The translations under genes were made by a program, and so were the position numbers. DNA of 64,000 nucleotides from Neofusicoccum parvum (taxonomy: Eukaryota; Ascomycota; Dothideomycetes; Botryosphaeriales; Botryosphaeriaceae). Shown here piece by piece: positions 1 through 11,346 of this stretch (positions within the stretch are counted from its first letter, which is position 1; each line of letters begins with the position of its first letter). A model generated the notes under the pieces. That model did not search any database. It saw only the letters and a list, made by a program, of their open reading frames with translations, and had not been told where the DNA came from. The stretch spans positions 620,001 through 684,000 of the forward strand of contig CP087214.1 in the NCBI GenBank assembly GCA_020912385.1, read 5' to 3'.

Positions 1-2136
1 TCCTCGTAGCCGCTGATGGCGACGGCCCTGTCGACGCCGTCCAGCTGCGCGACCAGGGCCGGGCTGCCCAGCAGGCGGCGGATGAGCTCTTCCTTGCCGG
101 GCTGGTCGCGGGCGCGGAAGCCGCGGGCCAGGCTGTCGGCCAGCAGGCGGGCGAAGACGCCGCCGCCGATGGCGGAGCCGAAGCTGCCGGCGAAGCCGCG
201 GAAGGTGGCGACGAGCGAGGTCAGGACGAAGTGGGTGGCGGGCGGGGTGAGGTGGAGGGCGTGGACGAGGGCGTAGTTGATGGCCGCGCCGGTGGTCAGC
301 CCGTTGAGGAAGGTGAGCACGACGTAGAGCGGCGCCGGCGTGGCCGCGCGCGACGCGAGCCCGAGCGCGAGGAGCGTGACCGGGAAGAGCGACATGGCGA
401 TGAGCGTGGGCAGGTAGAAGCTGCCGGCGCGCCGGATGTGCAGGAAGCCGGCGAGGAGCCCGCCGCTGCCGAAGCCGAGGTTGGTCGGGATGAGGATGGA
501 GCCGGCGGCGGCTGGGGACCAGAGGCGCACGCCTAGGGCGTAGACGGGCGTGTAGAAGAGGACGCTCCAGCGCGACATCATGAAGCCGAGGGTGGCGAGG
601 CAGGTAAAGAGCGTGCCGCGAGATTTAAGGAGCGTAATGGGGATGATGGGGTCGCGGGCGAAGCGGAGTTCGGTGATGAGGAAGATAGGGAATAGTATGA
701 TGGAGAGGATGAGGGGGAGGAACAGGATCTTGGGACCGGATAGAGCGATGAGGAGGGTAGTAATAGAAGCAGTCTGCAGCATTGTCAGTATGGGAGGAGT
801 TGCTATCCTCGAAGAGGGTCTTGGGCCTTACCAGTGTAATGGCTCCGGCGTAGTCGATTTGGTAGAGCTTCTGCTTTAGGGTCCGTGTGTCTCCCTTGCC
901 AACACCGAGATGAGACGGAAGACTGAGGACAATGGTGATAGCTGCCAACACGCCAAGGGGGGTCTGCAGCCAGAAGACGGCTCTCTAAGTAGAATGTTAG
1001 GATGACTGTTCAATATTCGTGACGGCGCCGAGGAGACTTACCCATCCGAGGTTTGGCTCGATAGCACCTCCCAAAACGGCCCCGAGAGACACGCCGGACG
1101 TGACGATTGAGTTGACAACACCGAGGAACAGTCCACGGCTTTTCTCCCCGCCGACTGTAAGGACGATGATAATGGTTAGGGAGAGGATGCCTGCGCCGCC
1201 CAGGCCGGTTAGGGCGCGGCCGAAGAGGAACCATTCGACGGTGGGCGCGAAGGCAGTGACAAGACCACCCAGCGAGAAAAATACACTGGCGACGAAGATG
1301 CAACTTCTTGGGGAGAATATTTGACTAAGACGCCCAGCGAGCGGTGTGATACTTGACATGGGTACCTATGTGGAGTAAGTGGACTGTCTTCAAGTGCTTT
1401 ATTGTGCAACAAGGATCTGCAAGCAATTTAGAGGAAGGTTGAAGCACCGGTTCAGATAGAACCGATGCCACTTCTTCTTCAATTCCGCAACTCTCCATAC
1501 GCAAGTAACATGCTGTAGTTACAAGCGTCGGCGAATAGACGGCGCAGGCCAAGTCGTACAAGACGGATAGCCGAGGGAATAGACACAAGACGAATCGGCA
1601 GACACATACCAGATATGCTGAGGTAAACCAGCTGACCTGCTCGAAAGCATCCAGATCTGCAGCTATAGCAGACTGGGTGGTGGTCAATAGCGAAAAGTTG
1701 CATGCTGTGTCGTGATTAGCTGATGCTCTGAAGATACAAAGGCGACCAATGAGAAGCGGGCCGGAGAGCAGGGATCTGGATGCACAGGCGGGCATGGAGC
1801 AGCAGTGTTTCGGTCGGGGCCAGCAGAAGCCGTCTCAGCTGGATCCGGAAGGCAGAGCCCGACAAGTGCCAGCTCAGAAGAAACCGGCTTCGCCCAACTC
1901 CATTGGAAGCATTGAGCGCGAAGATAGACGCTGTTACACGTACCCTGCAGGAACATGATCAAGCCAAGAGAGGCAATAATGACGGTGCCTCTCACGACGG
2001 AGATTCTCGTGTCTTCAACATCGGGAGCATCCGAGACGGCCGTCTGGGCAGACTTGGTCGAGAGAGACGACGACGAGGGCCGGCGCAAGAGTGGGGATGT
2101 CTCTGTCGGCGTGGGCTCATGCTGGTCGACGGTCAT
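1..2136 (-). CDS. MFS transporter, vacuolar basic amino-acid permease-like (Vba/Fnx1 type), 3' end missing
   Basis: Exons on the minus strand are 2136-1944, 1704-1610, 1365-1042, 984-832 and 773 to beyond position 1. All junctions have GT/AG ends and phases agree, giving about 512 residues before the window edge cuts the C-terminus. The reading shows repeated hydrophobic helices, the family signature TTTQSAIAADLDAFEQVSWF in the first loop region, then SSITPLAGRLSQIF and a GGAGILSL stretch typical of the DHA/Vba branch of the major facilitator superfamily. The hydrophilic N-terminus carries an ETSPLL acidic dileucine-like motif, known in fungi as a vacuolar sorting signal. By family it would be a proton-coupled exporter of basic amino acids or drugs in the vacuolar or plasma membrane; the substrate cannot be read from sequence. 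It is transcribed divergently from hrd3. Confidence 0.88.
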
Positions 2137-2551
2137 GGCTGCGGGTTCGTGGGCTGGGCGGACGCGCAAAAGCGAGGAAGAGACATGGGGAAGGGACAAG
2201 GGACGGGCGGGACGGTGTGCTTGTCATGGCTTGTTGATAGAGGAATGGGGCGTTGAGGCGGATTACAAAGCCGCGTCGTGGGAGCTCCGTCCGGGGGCGT
2301 CCGCCAGCGAGCAGCTTGGGCCGGCCGGCGGACGGCAGAGTGACGACTGCCGGCTTGGCGTCGTGATGGCGCGTGCAGCTCCCCGGCCACTGCCCATCTG
2401 GCATCTTGACTCCCGCGCCGGGTGCCTGCGAGCTCCACGCCGCCCCATCCCGCCACCCACGACTGTCGCAACAGCTATGCGCACCCTGGCCTCGCGGTAG
2501 AATGCTCCCCGCGACAGGGACTCCCGACATCGAAGAATTGCCCCCCGCGCA
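2137..2551. promoter_or_regulatory. Divergent intergenic region between the MFS transporter and hrd3
   Basis: About 415 bases separate two start codons that face away from each other, so this stretch must hold both promoters. I see no clear TATA box and no supportable short gene; the open frames here are GC-rich overlaps. Confidence 0.5.
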
Positions 2552-5353
2552 ATGAATCCACGCTCCCCGCGGCTTTGGCCGCTGCTGCGTACGCTCCCGC
2601 GCCGTGCACCATCCTCTCGGACCTGGCTGATTCTCCCGACTGCAGTGCTCGTCCTCCTCGTCGCCGCTCTCGTTTCGGCTCGCAGCCACGCGCACGAGGA
2701 CCGTCCCGCAAGCCCTCACGATGACCACCACCTCCACCACCAGCAGGTGCTCGCAGACGCCAGCTGGCACAAGGAATCGCAAGGCAGTGCCGCCAGAGGT
2801 GCGCATTGCCTGATCCGCAGATGCGACGCAGTATACTGACCTGGTAGACCAGGCGCGTCCGAATTCGACCAAGCAACAGCCCTCCTCCGCAAGATCCGTC
2901 CTTCGAGCAGTCGTCTGACCACCCTCACGAAGCCCACCGGCGTGCTGGGCTCGACGGCCTACTATGCCAAGGAACTATTCTTCCTCCTATTCATGACCGG
3001 CCCGCCCCAGCGCGAGCTTTTGTCCGCCGATGACCAGCCAAAGAAGCTCAGCCAGCCCTTGGCCGAGGCCACCAAGTTGTTGGAGACTGCTGCCGCTGAG
3101 AAGAACCCCGACGCCATATACCTTCTCGCCGAAATGAACTTCCACGGAAACTATACCCACCCGCGCGATTATTCGGAGGCCTTCCGGAGATACCAGGAGC
3201 TGGCTGCTCTGAATGGAAACGCCACGGCCCAGCACATGCTTGGCCTGATGTACGCCACGGGTGTAGGTGGAGCTGTTGAGAAAGACCAGGCAAAAGCCAT
3301 GCTCTACCACACTTTTGCAGCCGAGAACGGAGACATCAGGTCGCAGATGACCATTGCATACCGCCACCACACTGGTGTTGCTACCCCACGAGACTGCGAA
3401 GAAGCTGTGTATTGGTACAAGCAGGTTGCCGACAGGGCGGTGGAGTACATGCGGTCTGGTCCACCTGGAGGTCACATTATGATCAAGGAAGCATACCGTA
3501 TTGCCGACGACGTTGGTGGAGTGTACGGTGAGGGTGCCAGTGTGAGCAGCGCCGGGCCAAACGCAAAAATAGGCGGCGCAGCTTCGGATACCCACGCATC
3601 GTTCGACGACGTTCTGGAATACTTGGATCTGATGTCCAGAAAGGGCGACCTCAAGGCAACTTTCAGTCTCGGCAAGCTCCACTACGATGGTTCCAGAGAG
3701 CTCAAGCGCGACCTCAAAGCCGCCAAGTCCTACTTCCTCGAAGTGGCAAGAGTGTACTGGAGCAAGGATGGTAGAGAGAACAAGGATATCCCTCCCGGTG
3801 CTGAACGCCTGGCCGCAAAAGCCGCTGGTTATCTTGGCCGTATGTTCCTTCGCGGTGAAGGTATTGAGCAGAGCTTCCCTATCGCAAAAACCTGGTTCCA
3901 ACGCGGCGTCAAACACGCCGATTCCCTTTCCCAGTTTTCACTGGGCATCATGTACCTCGAGGGCCTTGGGGTTGAAGCGGACCCCCTCAGGGCGGCTGAC
4001 TACTTTGCAGCGGCCGCTGATCAAGATCTGTCTGCTGCACAAGTTCGCCTTGGGGCTCTCTTCTTGGACCAAGGCGACGTTTCGACAGCAACCAAGTACT
4101 TTGATCTTGCTGCTCGCAACGGGCACTTCGAGGCATTCTACTATCTTGCTGAGCTTGCTAACCAAGGAGTCGGCCGTGATAAGTCTTGCGGTATGGCTGT
4201 CACATACTACAAGATAGTCTCCGAAAAGGCCGAGTCGGTGGTGTCCCCCATCCGCGAAGCAAACGAAGCTTACGAAGCCGGTGACTTGGAGGACGCGCTC
4301 ATTAGCTATATGATGGCCGCCGAACAAGGCTTTGAGGCTGGACAAGCCAATGTTGCCTATCTTCTCGACCAGTCTCGACCACGTCTGTCACTCGATAAGT
4401 TCCTGCCTATCGCCAAGCGCAAAGTCAAGCTTGTCGGAGATGCCGCTCTTGCGCTCATTTATTGGACGCGCTCGGCCAAGCAGTCTAACATTGACTCGAT
4501 GGTCAAGATGGGTGACTACTACCTGGATGGGCTGGGCACGCCGGACGGTTCTGATCAAGAGAAGGCCGCAGCGTGCTATCAAGCGGCCGCTGAGACGATG
4601 CAGAGTGCACAGGCTTTCTGGAACCTTGGCTGGATGCATGAGAATGGCGTCGGCTTAGACCAGGACTTCCACTTAGCAAAGCGCTTCTATGATCAAGCGC
4701 TGGAGACGAATAGGGAGGCTTATTTGCCAGTTAGGCTTGCACTATTGAAGCTTAGGGCAAGGAGCTGGTGGAACACTGCCACTCATGGCAAGATTAATTC
4801 CATCCAAGATGATCCCGGTACGTAGTTCTTCTCGCTTTCTAGACTTTCTCCGGACTTTATAACCTGGAGCTTCTTTTTCATGGCTGTAGCCTTTGGACCA
4901 GAGTGTCTTCACCTACATGCCCATGCCCAAGAACCGCTTGTCACTAACCTTAATTCTGCAGAACCCTCCAAACCCCGCTCCCTCACCGAGTGGCTTACCG
5001 CCTTCCTCGAGGCCGATGTCGCCGCCTACTACGAGAACATGGAAGTGGACGACTGGGAAGATGGTACCGGCTTTGGCGACGAGTACTATGATGAGATCGA
5101 CGAGAGCATCATCGATACGCTCGTCATCCTCGGCCTAGCAGGCATCCTGGCTTTCCTCGTGTATTACCGCAACCAAGCAGCCGAGCGCGCCAGGCGTCTA
5201 CGCGAACAGCAGCAACAACTGCAGCAACAGCAGGCGCAGGGTCAGCATGGTCAACAACAGCAACAGGATGGTGTACAGCCTGACGGTGGCTTCTTCCCAC
5301 CGCCTGACGACCCGAACTTTAATGCCTGGGTGGCCGGGGGTGTGGGGCATTGA
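2552..5353 (+). CDS. hrd3: ERAD component Hrd3 / SEL1L-like, Sel1-repeat ER membrane protein
   Basis: Exons 2552-2798, 2853-4817 and 4962-5353 join in phase to give 867 residues, close to the usual Hrd3 size of roughly 830. Residues 24-43 form an N-terminal signal or anchor segment, followed by a His-rich stretch. Most of the protein is Sel1/TPR-like repeats, for example AQHMLGLMYATGVGG, AAGYLGRMFLRGEGI and AFWNLGWMHENGVGL. A single membrane helix lies near residues 788-808 (DTLVILGLAGILAFLVYY), then a cytosolic Gln-rich tail and a proline-rich end. By family, the lumenal repeats bind misfolded glycoproteins with the Yos9 lectin and regulate the Hrd1 ubiquitin ligase in the ER membrane. Acidic residues directly before the helix are typical. 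The 54-nt first intron and the 144-nt second intron have standard ends. Confidence 0.93.
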
Positions 5354-6093
5354 TGCTAGTCGCTCTGCCGCTGTTGTTTGGTTTACATGTTGTTTCTGTC
5401 ACTGCCGACACGGCGGTGGAAGTGGATACCCAGATCCCATGTCGCGGAGTAAGTACGGTACAACGAATAGGCATTTAGGCATTACAGGCGTTTTGAGAAT
5501 GGAAAATCTCTCTGATTATGTGTCTGTGGGAATGCTTCCATGATGCACGTTGATCAAACTTGCCATCCAGCTGATCACGCGCGTTGAGTGCATATGCTAC
5601 TGAGGAATCAGCCGATTGTAGGCAGGAGCCCTGGCGTAAATAAGCGTTAAGTCCCAATCTCCATACAAGCTTGGGCCAGGTAGTAAAGCATTCTGATTGT
5701 CAAGCTATCGAAGCGGCATGGAGAAGCGCCAAGCATGTCCACGCTGCTTTACTCCGGTTGACTTTCAAGACAGTGAATTGCCAGAAGGACCGGATGGCTC
5801 CGGAGAGGACAGGCTGGGAGCGGCTGGAGACGGGATAAAGATTCGATCCGAAGGATCCTGAGAGGACTGGGCCAAAACTCAGTATGAGCGAAAAATGATT
5901 GGAAGTCGGCACCCACCATCAAGCATTTAGCCTGATTAGGAAACGCGAAAGTAGCTTTGGCGTAAGCCTGAGTCCCATAGATAGCAGCCCTCTGACATGG
6001 CCGGCTAGATGGACAAGCCATTGAGTTTAAACACAATTGACTGACAGGGGATCAGGAGAAATTCCGAAAAGGTGTATAAACGGGGTGCGGTGA
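5354..6093. other. Intergenic, no gene seen
   Basis: This stretch holds the hrd3 3' region and the promoter of the small SnoaL-like gene. Short open frames have no recognisable protein features. A TATAAA at 6075-6080 lies just before the next start codon, probably too close to serve as its TATA box unless transcription starts at the ATG. Confidence 0.5.
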
Positions 6094-6595
6094 ATGATGC
6101 GCCTGAGTATTCCTCCCGAGGTATATAAACACATCGATTCCAACCCTCCGGCATCAAGGCGACACACGAAGACGGCAAGAAACGAAAGACAGAACCACCA
6201 CCAACCAGACGAAGATTGCTAGCGAAGACCTTGCCACCAAATACCGGCGCTACATCGGCCAGTGCAACAGGCACAAAACCGATGACCTCAGCGAGTTCCT
6301 GCACGACAGGATGACTGTCAACGGCAAGCCGCGCTCACGCATCGAGATGCAGAAACGTCTGGCGGCCAACATAGCAGCGGCTTCAGACTACACCTACCGC
6401 ATAGATAAGCTGCTCGTCAACGGGAACGATGTTGCCGTCAGAAACATCATCATAGCCACGCCGACGGCGGATCTTTTTGGTGTCAAGCCAACCGGGAAAC
6501 AAGTCGAGATTCCACAGCATGTCTTTTACAAGTTCGAGGAAGGAAAGATTCGAGACATTTGGGTGATGTTCGATACTTCTGGCGCACAAGCGTAG
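6094..6595 (+). CDS. Small SnoaL-like (NTF2-fold) protein
   Basis: Exon 1 is only 27 nt (6094-6120) and encodes MMRLSIPPE. It ends at a GTATAT donor, and exon 2 runs 6209-6595 after a CAG acceptor, phase 0, giving 137 residues. Without this short exon the conserved part beginning ASEDLATKYRRYIGQCN has no ATG in its frame. That opening, with a later HDRMTVNG, matches the start of SnoaL-like polyketide-cyclase-fold proteins, and the C-terminal half (HVFYKFEEGKIRDIWVMFD) is also typical of the fold. The family covers small cone-shaped single-domain proteins of varied or unknown enzymatic use; no catalytic residue can be assigned with certainty. The alternative is a shorter product from the internal ATG at 6311. 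The family call is good, the first exon probable. Confidence 0.72.
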
Positions 6596-7000
6596 TTGGG
6601 TAAAGGGCTGTCCATGCGAGCCAAAGTCGGGTCGGCGGGACGAGGTGGATGCATTTCTGCTTGTTCCTGCAGGAGTCTTGTCAGGTAGCAAAGAGCTTGG
6701 ATGTTCGCTTCTCAGGGAACCAATTGCTGCAGAAAATCTTCGACGGTTATATGTCTCCGAATGTGCAGCCGAACAGGCTCTTGTCACTGTCACATGTGTG
6801 CCGAAGGATGCGAGGGGAAAGGAAGGCGCGGAAAGGATGGAGGGAGCGCTCGGCTCAGCAGGCGAACCGGAGACGGGCGGAGCTGTCGAGCTTAGCTCCA
6901 GGCCCCAGCTCCAGCTCCAGCTCCAGCTCCAGCTCAAGCTCCAGCTAGCTGCAGCTCCATCGCCACGAACTCCAGAGCACCTGCCAACGTCCCTTTCACG
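6596..7000. other. Intergenic, amidase upstream region
   Basis: It contains the 3' side of the SnoaL-like gene and the 5' side of the amidase. Its only notable structure is a run of CAGCTC hexamers listed separately. Confidence 0.5.
6906..6956. repeat. CAGCTC hexamer microsatellite
   Basis: About eight imperfect tandem copies of CAGCTC, with one CAAGCT interruption, lie 45-95 nt before the amidase start codon, probably in its 5' leader or core promoter. Each unit contains the AGCT palindrome. Confidence 0.8.
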
Positions 7001-8915
7001 ATGGCGAGCAACGGAACACACTCAGAACCCCCCAGGTTCTTCAATTACCCCGATCCCAAGGCTGTGGACCTCCCGTACAAGAGCCCGGACGCGCCAAAGA
7101 ACCCCGTCGTACGGGGGCTGCCGCTCTACTACGGAGCTTCGCTGTACGCAAGGGCACCGCCAGCAAACCAACAAGACACGGCATTGGCACTAACGCACAA
7201 CACCACCCGCTAGCATATCATCCGTCGGCTTCGTCCAGAACCACCTCTGGAACAACACCGGCTTCAACCGCCTGCGCGGCCGCCCCGAGCTCGACGACGT
7301 TGCTCCGCGCTACGACCCCACCGTCGTCCCCATCGCCTCCACCAGCACCAACCTCGCCTCCGAAGATGCCTCCGCCGCAGCCGCAGACCAGACACCTCGC
7401 CTCCCTCCCGCGACCGCCAATGGCCGCTTCCACTCCATCCACGACTATCACGACGCCTACAAGACCGGCCGCACAACCCCCACCGCCGTGGTCGAAGCCC
7501 TCCTCCCGCTCATCCGCCGCGACGTCCCCAAACCCACCCCGCACGCCACCGCCTGGGTCGAGCTGCGCGAAGACCTGATCCTCTCCGCGGCCGCCGCGTC
7601 CACCGCGCGCTATGCCGCCGGCAAGCCGCTGGGCGTGCTGGACGGCGTGCCCGTCTCGGTCAAGGACGAGGTCGACCTCGCCGGCTACCACAAGCGCATC
7701 GGCACGCTCCGCGACTTCTCGCACGGCGGCCGCGCCGAGACATCCTTCTGCGTCGCGCAGTGGGAAGCCGCGGGCGCCGTGGTGGTCGGCAAGCTCACGA
7801 TGCACGAGCTGGGGCTCGACACGACCAACAACAACCCCAACGCCAACCACGGCACGCCCCTCAACCCGCACAACCCGCACTACTACACGGGCGGCAGCTC
7901 GGGCGGCAGCGGCTACGCCGTGGGCGCCGGCCTGCTGCCCTTCGCGCTGGGCGCCGACGGCGGCGGCTCGATCCGCATCCCGGCCAACTACTGCGGCGTG
8001 TACGGGCTGAAGCCCTCGCACGGCCGCGTGTCCGGCCGCCCGACCCCGAGCCTCGCCGCCTCGACCGGCGTGCTGGGCCCGCTGGCCGCGAACGTGGCCG
8101 ACCTGGAGGTGGCGTACCGCGTCATGGCGACGCCGGACGCGCTGCACGCCTCGTCCGCGCTGTTCGCCGCGCCCAGCAGCAGCACCGCCGGCGCAGCAAC
8201 CTCCTCCTCTCCCTCCCGCCCCAAGACCATCGGCATCTGCAAGCCGTGGTTCTCCCGCGCCGACCCGGCCGTCCGCGACGCCGTCCAGCGCTGCGTCGAC
8301 CACCTCGCGTCCACGCGCGGCTACGCCGTCGTCGACGTCGCGCTGCCCCTCCTCTCCGAGGGCCAGTCGGCGCACGCGCTCACCATCCTGGCCGAGATCG
8401 CGTCGGGGTTCCCGGACGTGGCCGGGCTGACGCCGGCCAACAAGGTGCTCATCAGCGTCGGGTCGCGCGCGGGCGCCGTCGACCTGCTGCAGGCGCAGAA
8501 GGTGCGCGCGCTGCTGATGCAGCACCTGGCCGCGCTGCACCGCCGCCACCCCGGCCTGGTCGTCGTCACGCCCACGACGCCCAACGCCGGCTGGCACATC
8601 GCCGGCGGCCCTGGCGACCTGAAGTACGGCGTCAGCGACGGGAACATGAGCATCAGGAGCATGGAGTACGTGTGGATGGCCAACTTCACCGGCTGTCCGG
8701 CGCTGAGCGCGCCGGTGGGCTACGCCGATCCGGTGGAGGGGGAGGGGAAGATCCCGATCGGGCTGATGGGCATGGGCGAGTGGGGCAGCGAGGATGCGCT
8801 GTTGGCCTTTGGCTACGATGTCGAGGAGTACTTGAACACTGGGCTCGAAGGCGGGAGGCGGAGGCCGGACGCGTGGGTTGATGTGCTGAAGTTGGCGACG
8901 GAAGGCTCGAAGTGA
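7001..8915 (+). CDS. Amidase-signature family hydrolase
   Basis: Exons 7001-7143 and 7214-8915 join in phase 2 to give 614 residues. The Ser-cisSer-Lys triad of amidase-signature enzymes is complete: Lys198 in PVSVKDEVD, Ser276 in TGGSSGGSG and Ser300 in GADGGGSIRIPA. The 24-residue spacing between the two serines equals that of fatty-acid amide hydrolase. The glycine-rich signature runs about 265-310. Members hydrolyse C-N bonds of amides, including acetamide, carboxamide pesticides, fatty amides and indole-acetamide; the sequence does not reveal the substrate. There is no signal peptide, so it is probably cytosolic. The roughly 100 residues before the core domain contain an Ala-rich low-complexity part. 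Codon use is very GC-rich, which creates long empty frames on the opposite strand. Confidence 0.92.
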
Positions 8916-9392
8916 GAGTTCGCGGATGCATAGGTACGTGATGGCTTGGCTGTTGTGTGGTCATGCCATGCAATGCTTGTAGCTGTCTACGTAAAAAGAC
9001 GATTTAGTCAACGTACCTCGCTGTGCAAGCGCTTGCTCATCTTGCTCGTCAGCAGTCGAATCCAACACGCTCAATGAGGTTAGTCGGAGTCCAGCAAGAA
9101 AGGCATGCACCTCTCGGAAGAAGATTGGTAACAGCGTAAGCAGAGAGCTGTGATTGAGGATCTGAGGAATCAGTCTGTACCAGCAGCGGTGAGAGAGAGA
9201 GGGTTGTTAGCTTGAAAAATAAAAGCATCGGGGCCATGAAAAGTACGCTAATAAGGAAAGACCACATACAAACTAGGCCATCTACTAGAGGAAAGAGGCT
9301 GCTGGCGGGGCTTCTTCTGTTCGGCCTTGAGCTGCTTGCTGCAGCAACTTTCTCGAGCTTCAGTAGCCCTCAACAAGTGGCATAGCAACGAG
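8916..9392. other. Intergenic, includes degraded coding sequence on the minus strand
   Basis: The part next to 9392 continues the minus-strand frame of the broken gene with LVAMPLVEGY and a second stop around 9346-9360. The rest shows no supportable feature. Confidence 0.5.
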
Positions 9393-9805
9393 TTACCAGA
9401 CGTTGCCATCCTCACTGCAGATTCCATCCAGCCACAGTTGCTGGGGAGTCACCACGTAGTCCTGGATCGGCGTGTTCCTGGCGAGTTTCTCCATGCACGT
9501 CGCCTCAGCCTCCTTCTTTGGCTCCCCGGATACTGCGTTCACACCCCCGACGTAGATCTTGATCGCGAATGGATGCTTGGCGTTGTCGGGGACTCTGACC
9601 GTGCGGTGGAAGGAGATTCGCAAAATTTCCTTGTTGCGAGTTCCCTCAAGGATGCTGGCCTTGTCATCATCGTCCAGTAGAATGCGCAGCGACTTGTGTA
9701 GCTCACCTGAAGGCTGATCATCGATGACCTGCCTGAATCAAGTGAGATGGGTAGTCTACTTACGGTGACGAAGCCACGGTGGGCAGACAACCCTGGTGAC
9801 CTCAT
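9393..9805 (-). pseudogene. Stop-truncated gene of a conserved fungal family (QLWLDGI motif)
   Basis: Minus-strand pieces 9805-9764 and 9728-9393 read as one protein of 125 residues ending GNVW-stop. The intron between them would be only 35 nt, short even for a fungus. The body contains FAIKIYVGGVNAVSGEP and PQQLWLDGICSEDGNV. From memory, fungal proteins of this uncharacterised family continue after G-x-V with RQFVAMPLG-x-GY. Here the same frame after the stop reads LVAMPLVEGY and then meets another stop. TGG TAA in place of an expected Arg-Gln pair (such as CGG CAA) fits two C-to-T changes. I therefore read it as a decaying gene. The alternative is that GTAACT at the stop is a splice donor and the gene continues through an intron I cannot place. 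The family function is not known to me. Confidence 0.6.
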
Positions 9806-10408
9806 GCAACAGCGCCGAGGCTAGACAAGTGAAGAAAAACACGGTGCGAGGTGTGAGGTCGAAGAAAGGCGAGGAGGGAGTGAGGTTGGACTCGCAAGAC
9901 GGAATAGGATGCAGAAGGGGGTGACCGCCAGACGCGTCACCAGCACGCACAAGGACCGCACAAAGAGAAGTCTCACACCCTTCAATCCACACGAATAGCT
10001 CCTTGCCCTGATCCCTCGCGGGCTGGGTGTTTGGAATACAAGCGACATGCACTCGGAGGTGGCAGTGAGATTGCGCAGCCGAAGAAAAGCTGAATTGCTG
10101 CAAGTTTGCGGTCTAGAGTTTTGAGCTACCTACTGCCAATGATCCCACGCATCTCCATGCGCGTGGAGAACTGGAAGGACGTTTGTGGCTTGGCTGCGCC
10201 GTGTGGTCAATTTTCGGAGGTCCCGTCTCGCCATCTCGATTCGAGCAAGACTTGTCTAATTGAAATCGCTAGCAAGCAAACCCGTACATAGAACTGCTGC
10301 CTTCCTGATGTCGTACCGTCCGAATGCTATCCTGATATCATAGCATGCCCAGAAAAATCATTAATTTTGGCTCCTGTCCTGATGACAAGCCCCACGTTCG
10401 CAAGCAAT
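9806..10408. other. Intergenic, no gene seen
   Basis: Open frames in this stretch (for example minus 10103-9756) lack recognisable features and overlap the 5' part of the broken gene. The right end is the 3' side of the Ran gene. Confidence 0.45.
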
Positions 10409-11346
10409 CTACAAGTCGGCGTCCTCCTCGTCGGGCAGAGGCATGTTGGAGGCAGCCTCCATCTCCTTCTGGTACTGCTCCAGAACCGCCTGGTCAACCT
10501 GGACCTCCGGGGGAGCGAGGGCGGGGGCGGCAACGAATTCCTGTGATTTGCGGGTCAGCGCTTCTCCGTCGATGCTGGTTGGCTGAAATACATACCAGAG
10601 TCTGGTTGCCGACGAGCTTCCTGGCGAGCCAGAGGAAGGGCTTCTCGAAGTTGTAGTTCGACTTGGCCGAGATGTCGTAGTACTGGAGGTTCTTCTTGCG
10701 GTGGAAGGTGATGGTCTTGGCCTTCACCTTGCGCTCCTTCACATCAACCTTGTTGCCGCAGAGGACGATCGGAATGTTCTCGCAGACACGGACGAGGTCA
10801 CCTACAGGAAATCAGTATTGCGTTCAGGTCGGATTTTGGGTCGCGGAAACTCACGGTGCCAGTTGGGAACGTTCTTGTAGGTAATGCGGGAGGTCACATC
10901 GAACATGATGATACCGCACTGGCCGTTGATGTAGTAGCCATCGCGCAGACCACCGAACTTCTCCTGACCGGCGGTGTCCCAGACGTCGAACTGGATGGCG
11001 CCGAGGTTCTGTCCATTGGTAAGTATTCGCTCGACGGAAATCGTTATCAGGCGCTAAGGGGGGCGTACGGTGGTGAAGCCGAGAGGGTGGACCTCGACAC
11101 CGAGGGTGGCAATGTACTTCTTCTCGAACTCGCCCGTCAAGTGGCGCTTGACGAAGGTGGTCTGGAGGTCGAAACGGTTAGTGGGACAGGTCGCAAAGGT
11201 TTTGAGGGGTTGTCGCGTTGGCATGACGCAACACGAGCGGCGGGAAGCGCCCGCACGCGAGGTTTTGCTGGACATACCTTTCCGGTACCGCCGTCACCGA
11301 CGAGGACCAGCTTGAAGGTCGGCGGAGCCTGCGAAGCGTCGGCCAT
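10409..11346 (-). CDS. gsp1: GTP-binding nuclear protein Ran (Gsp1)
   Basis: Five minus-strand exons, 11346-11278, 11161-11069, 11008-10855, 10801-10596 and 10540-10409, join in phase to give 217 residues, the normal length for Ran. All G motifs are intact: P-loop GDGGTGKTT, switch I with [23 protein letters not shown], the NKVD base-recognition motif and [12 protein letters not shown]. The C-terminus ends in the acidic DEEDADL tail that distinguishes Ran from other Ras-like GTPases, which lack lipid-modified cysteines here too. Ran-GTP loads and unloads importins and exportins to drive nuclear transport and also acts in spindle assembly. The first intron splits the P-loop right after GTGK. 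It lies in the same direction as nas2, whose stop is 540 bases upstream. Confidence 0.97.

Noticed and set aside
2987..3916. 309-codon minus-strand frame
   Set aside because: Antisense to the Sel1 repeats of Hrd3; no features of its own.
5825..5850. Second tRNA-like B box (GATTCGATCC)
   Set aside because: The T stem and the rest of a cloverleaf are absent.
7218..8597. 459-codon open frame on the minus strand
   Set aside because: It lies entirely opposite the amidase, is Gly/Arg/Ala/Val-rich and has no domain; GC-rich codons of the real gene leave the antisense frame free of stops.
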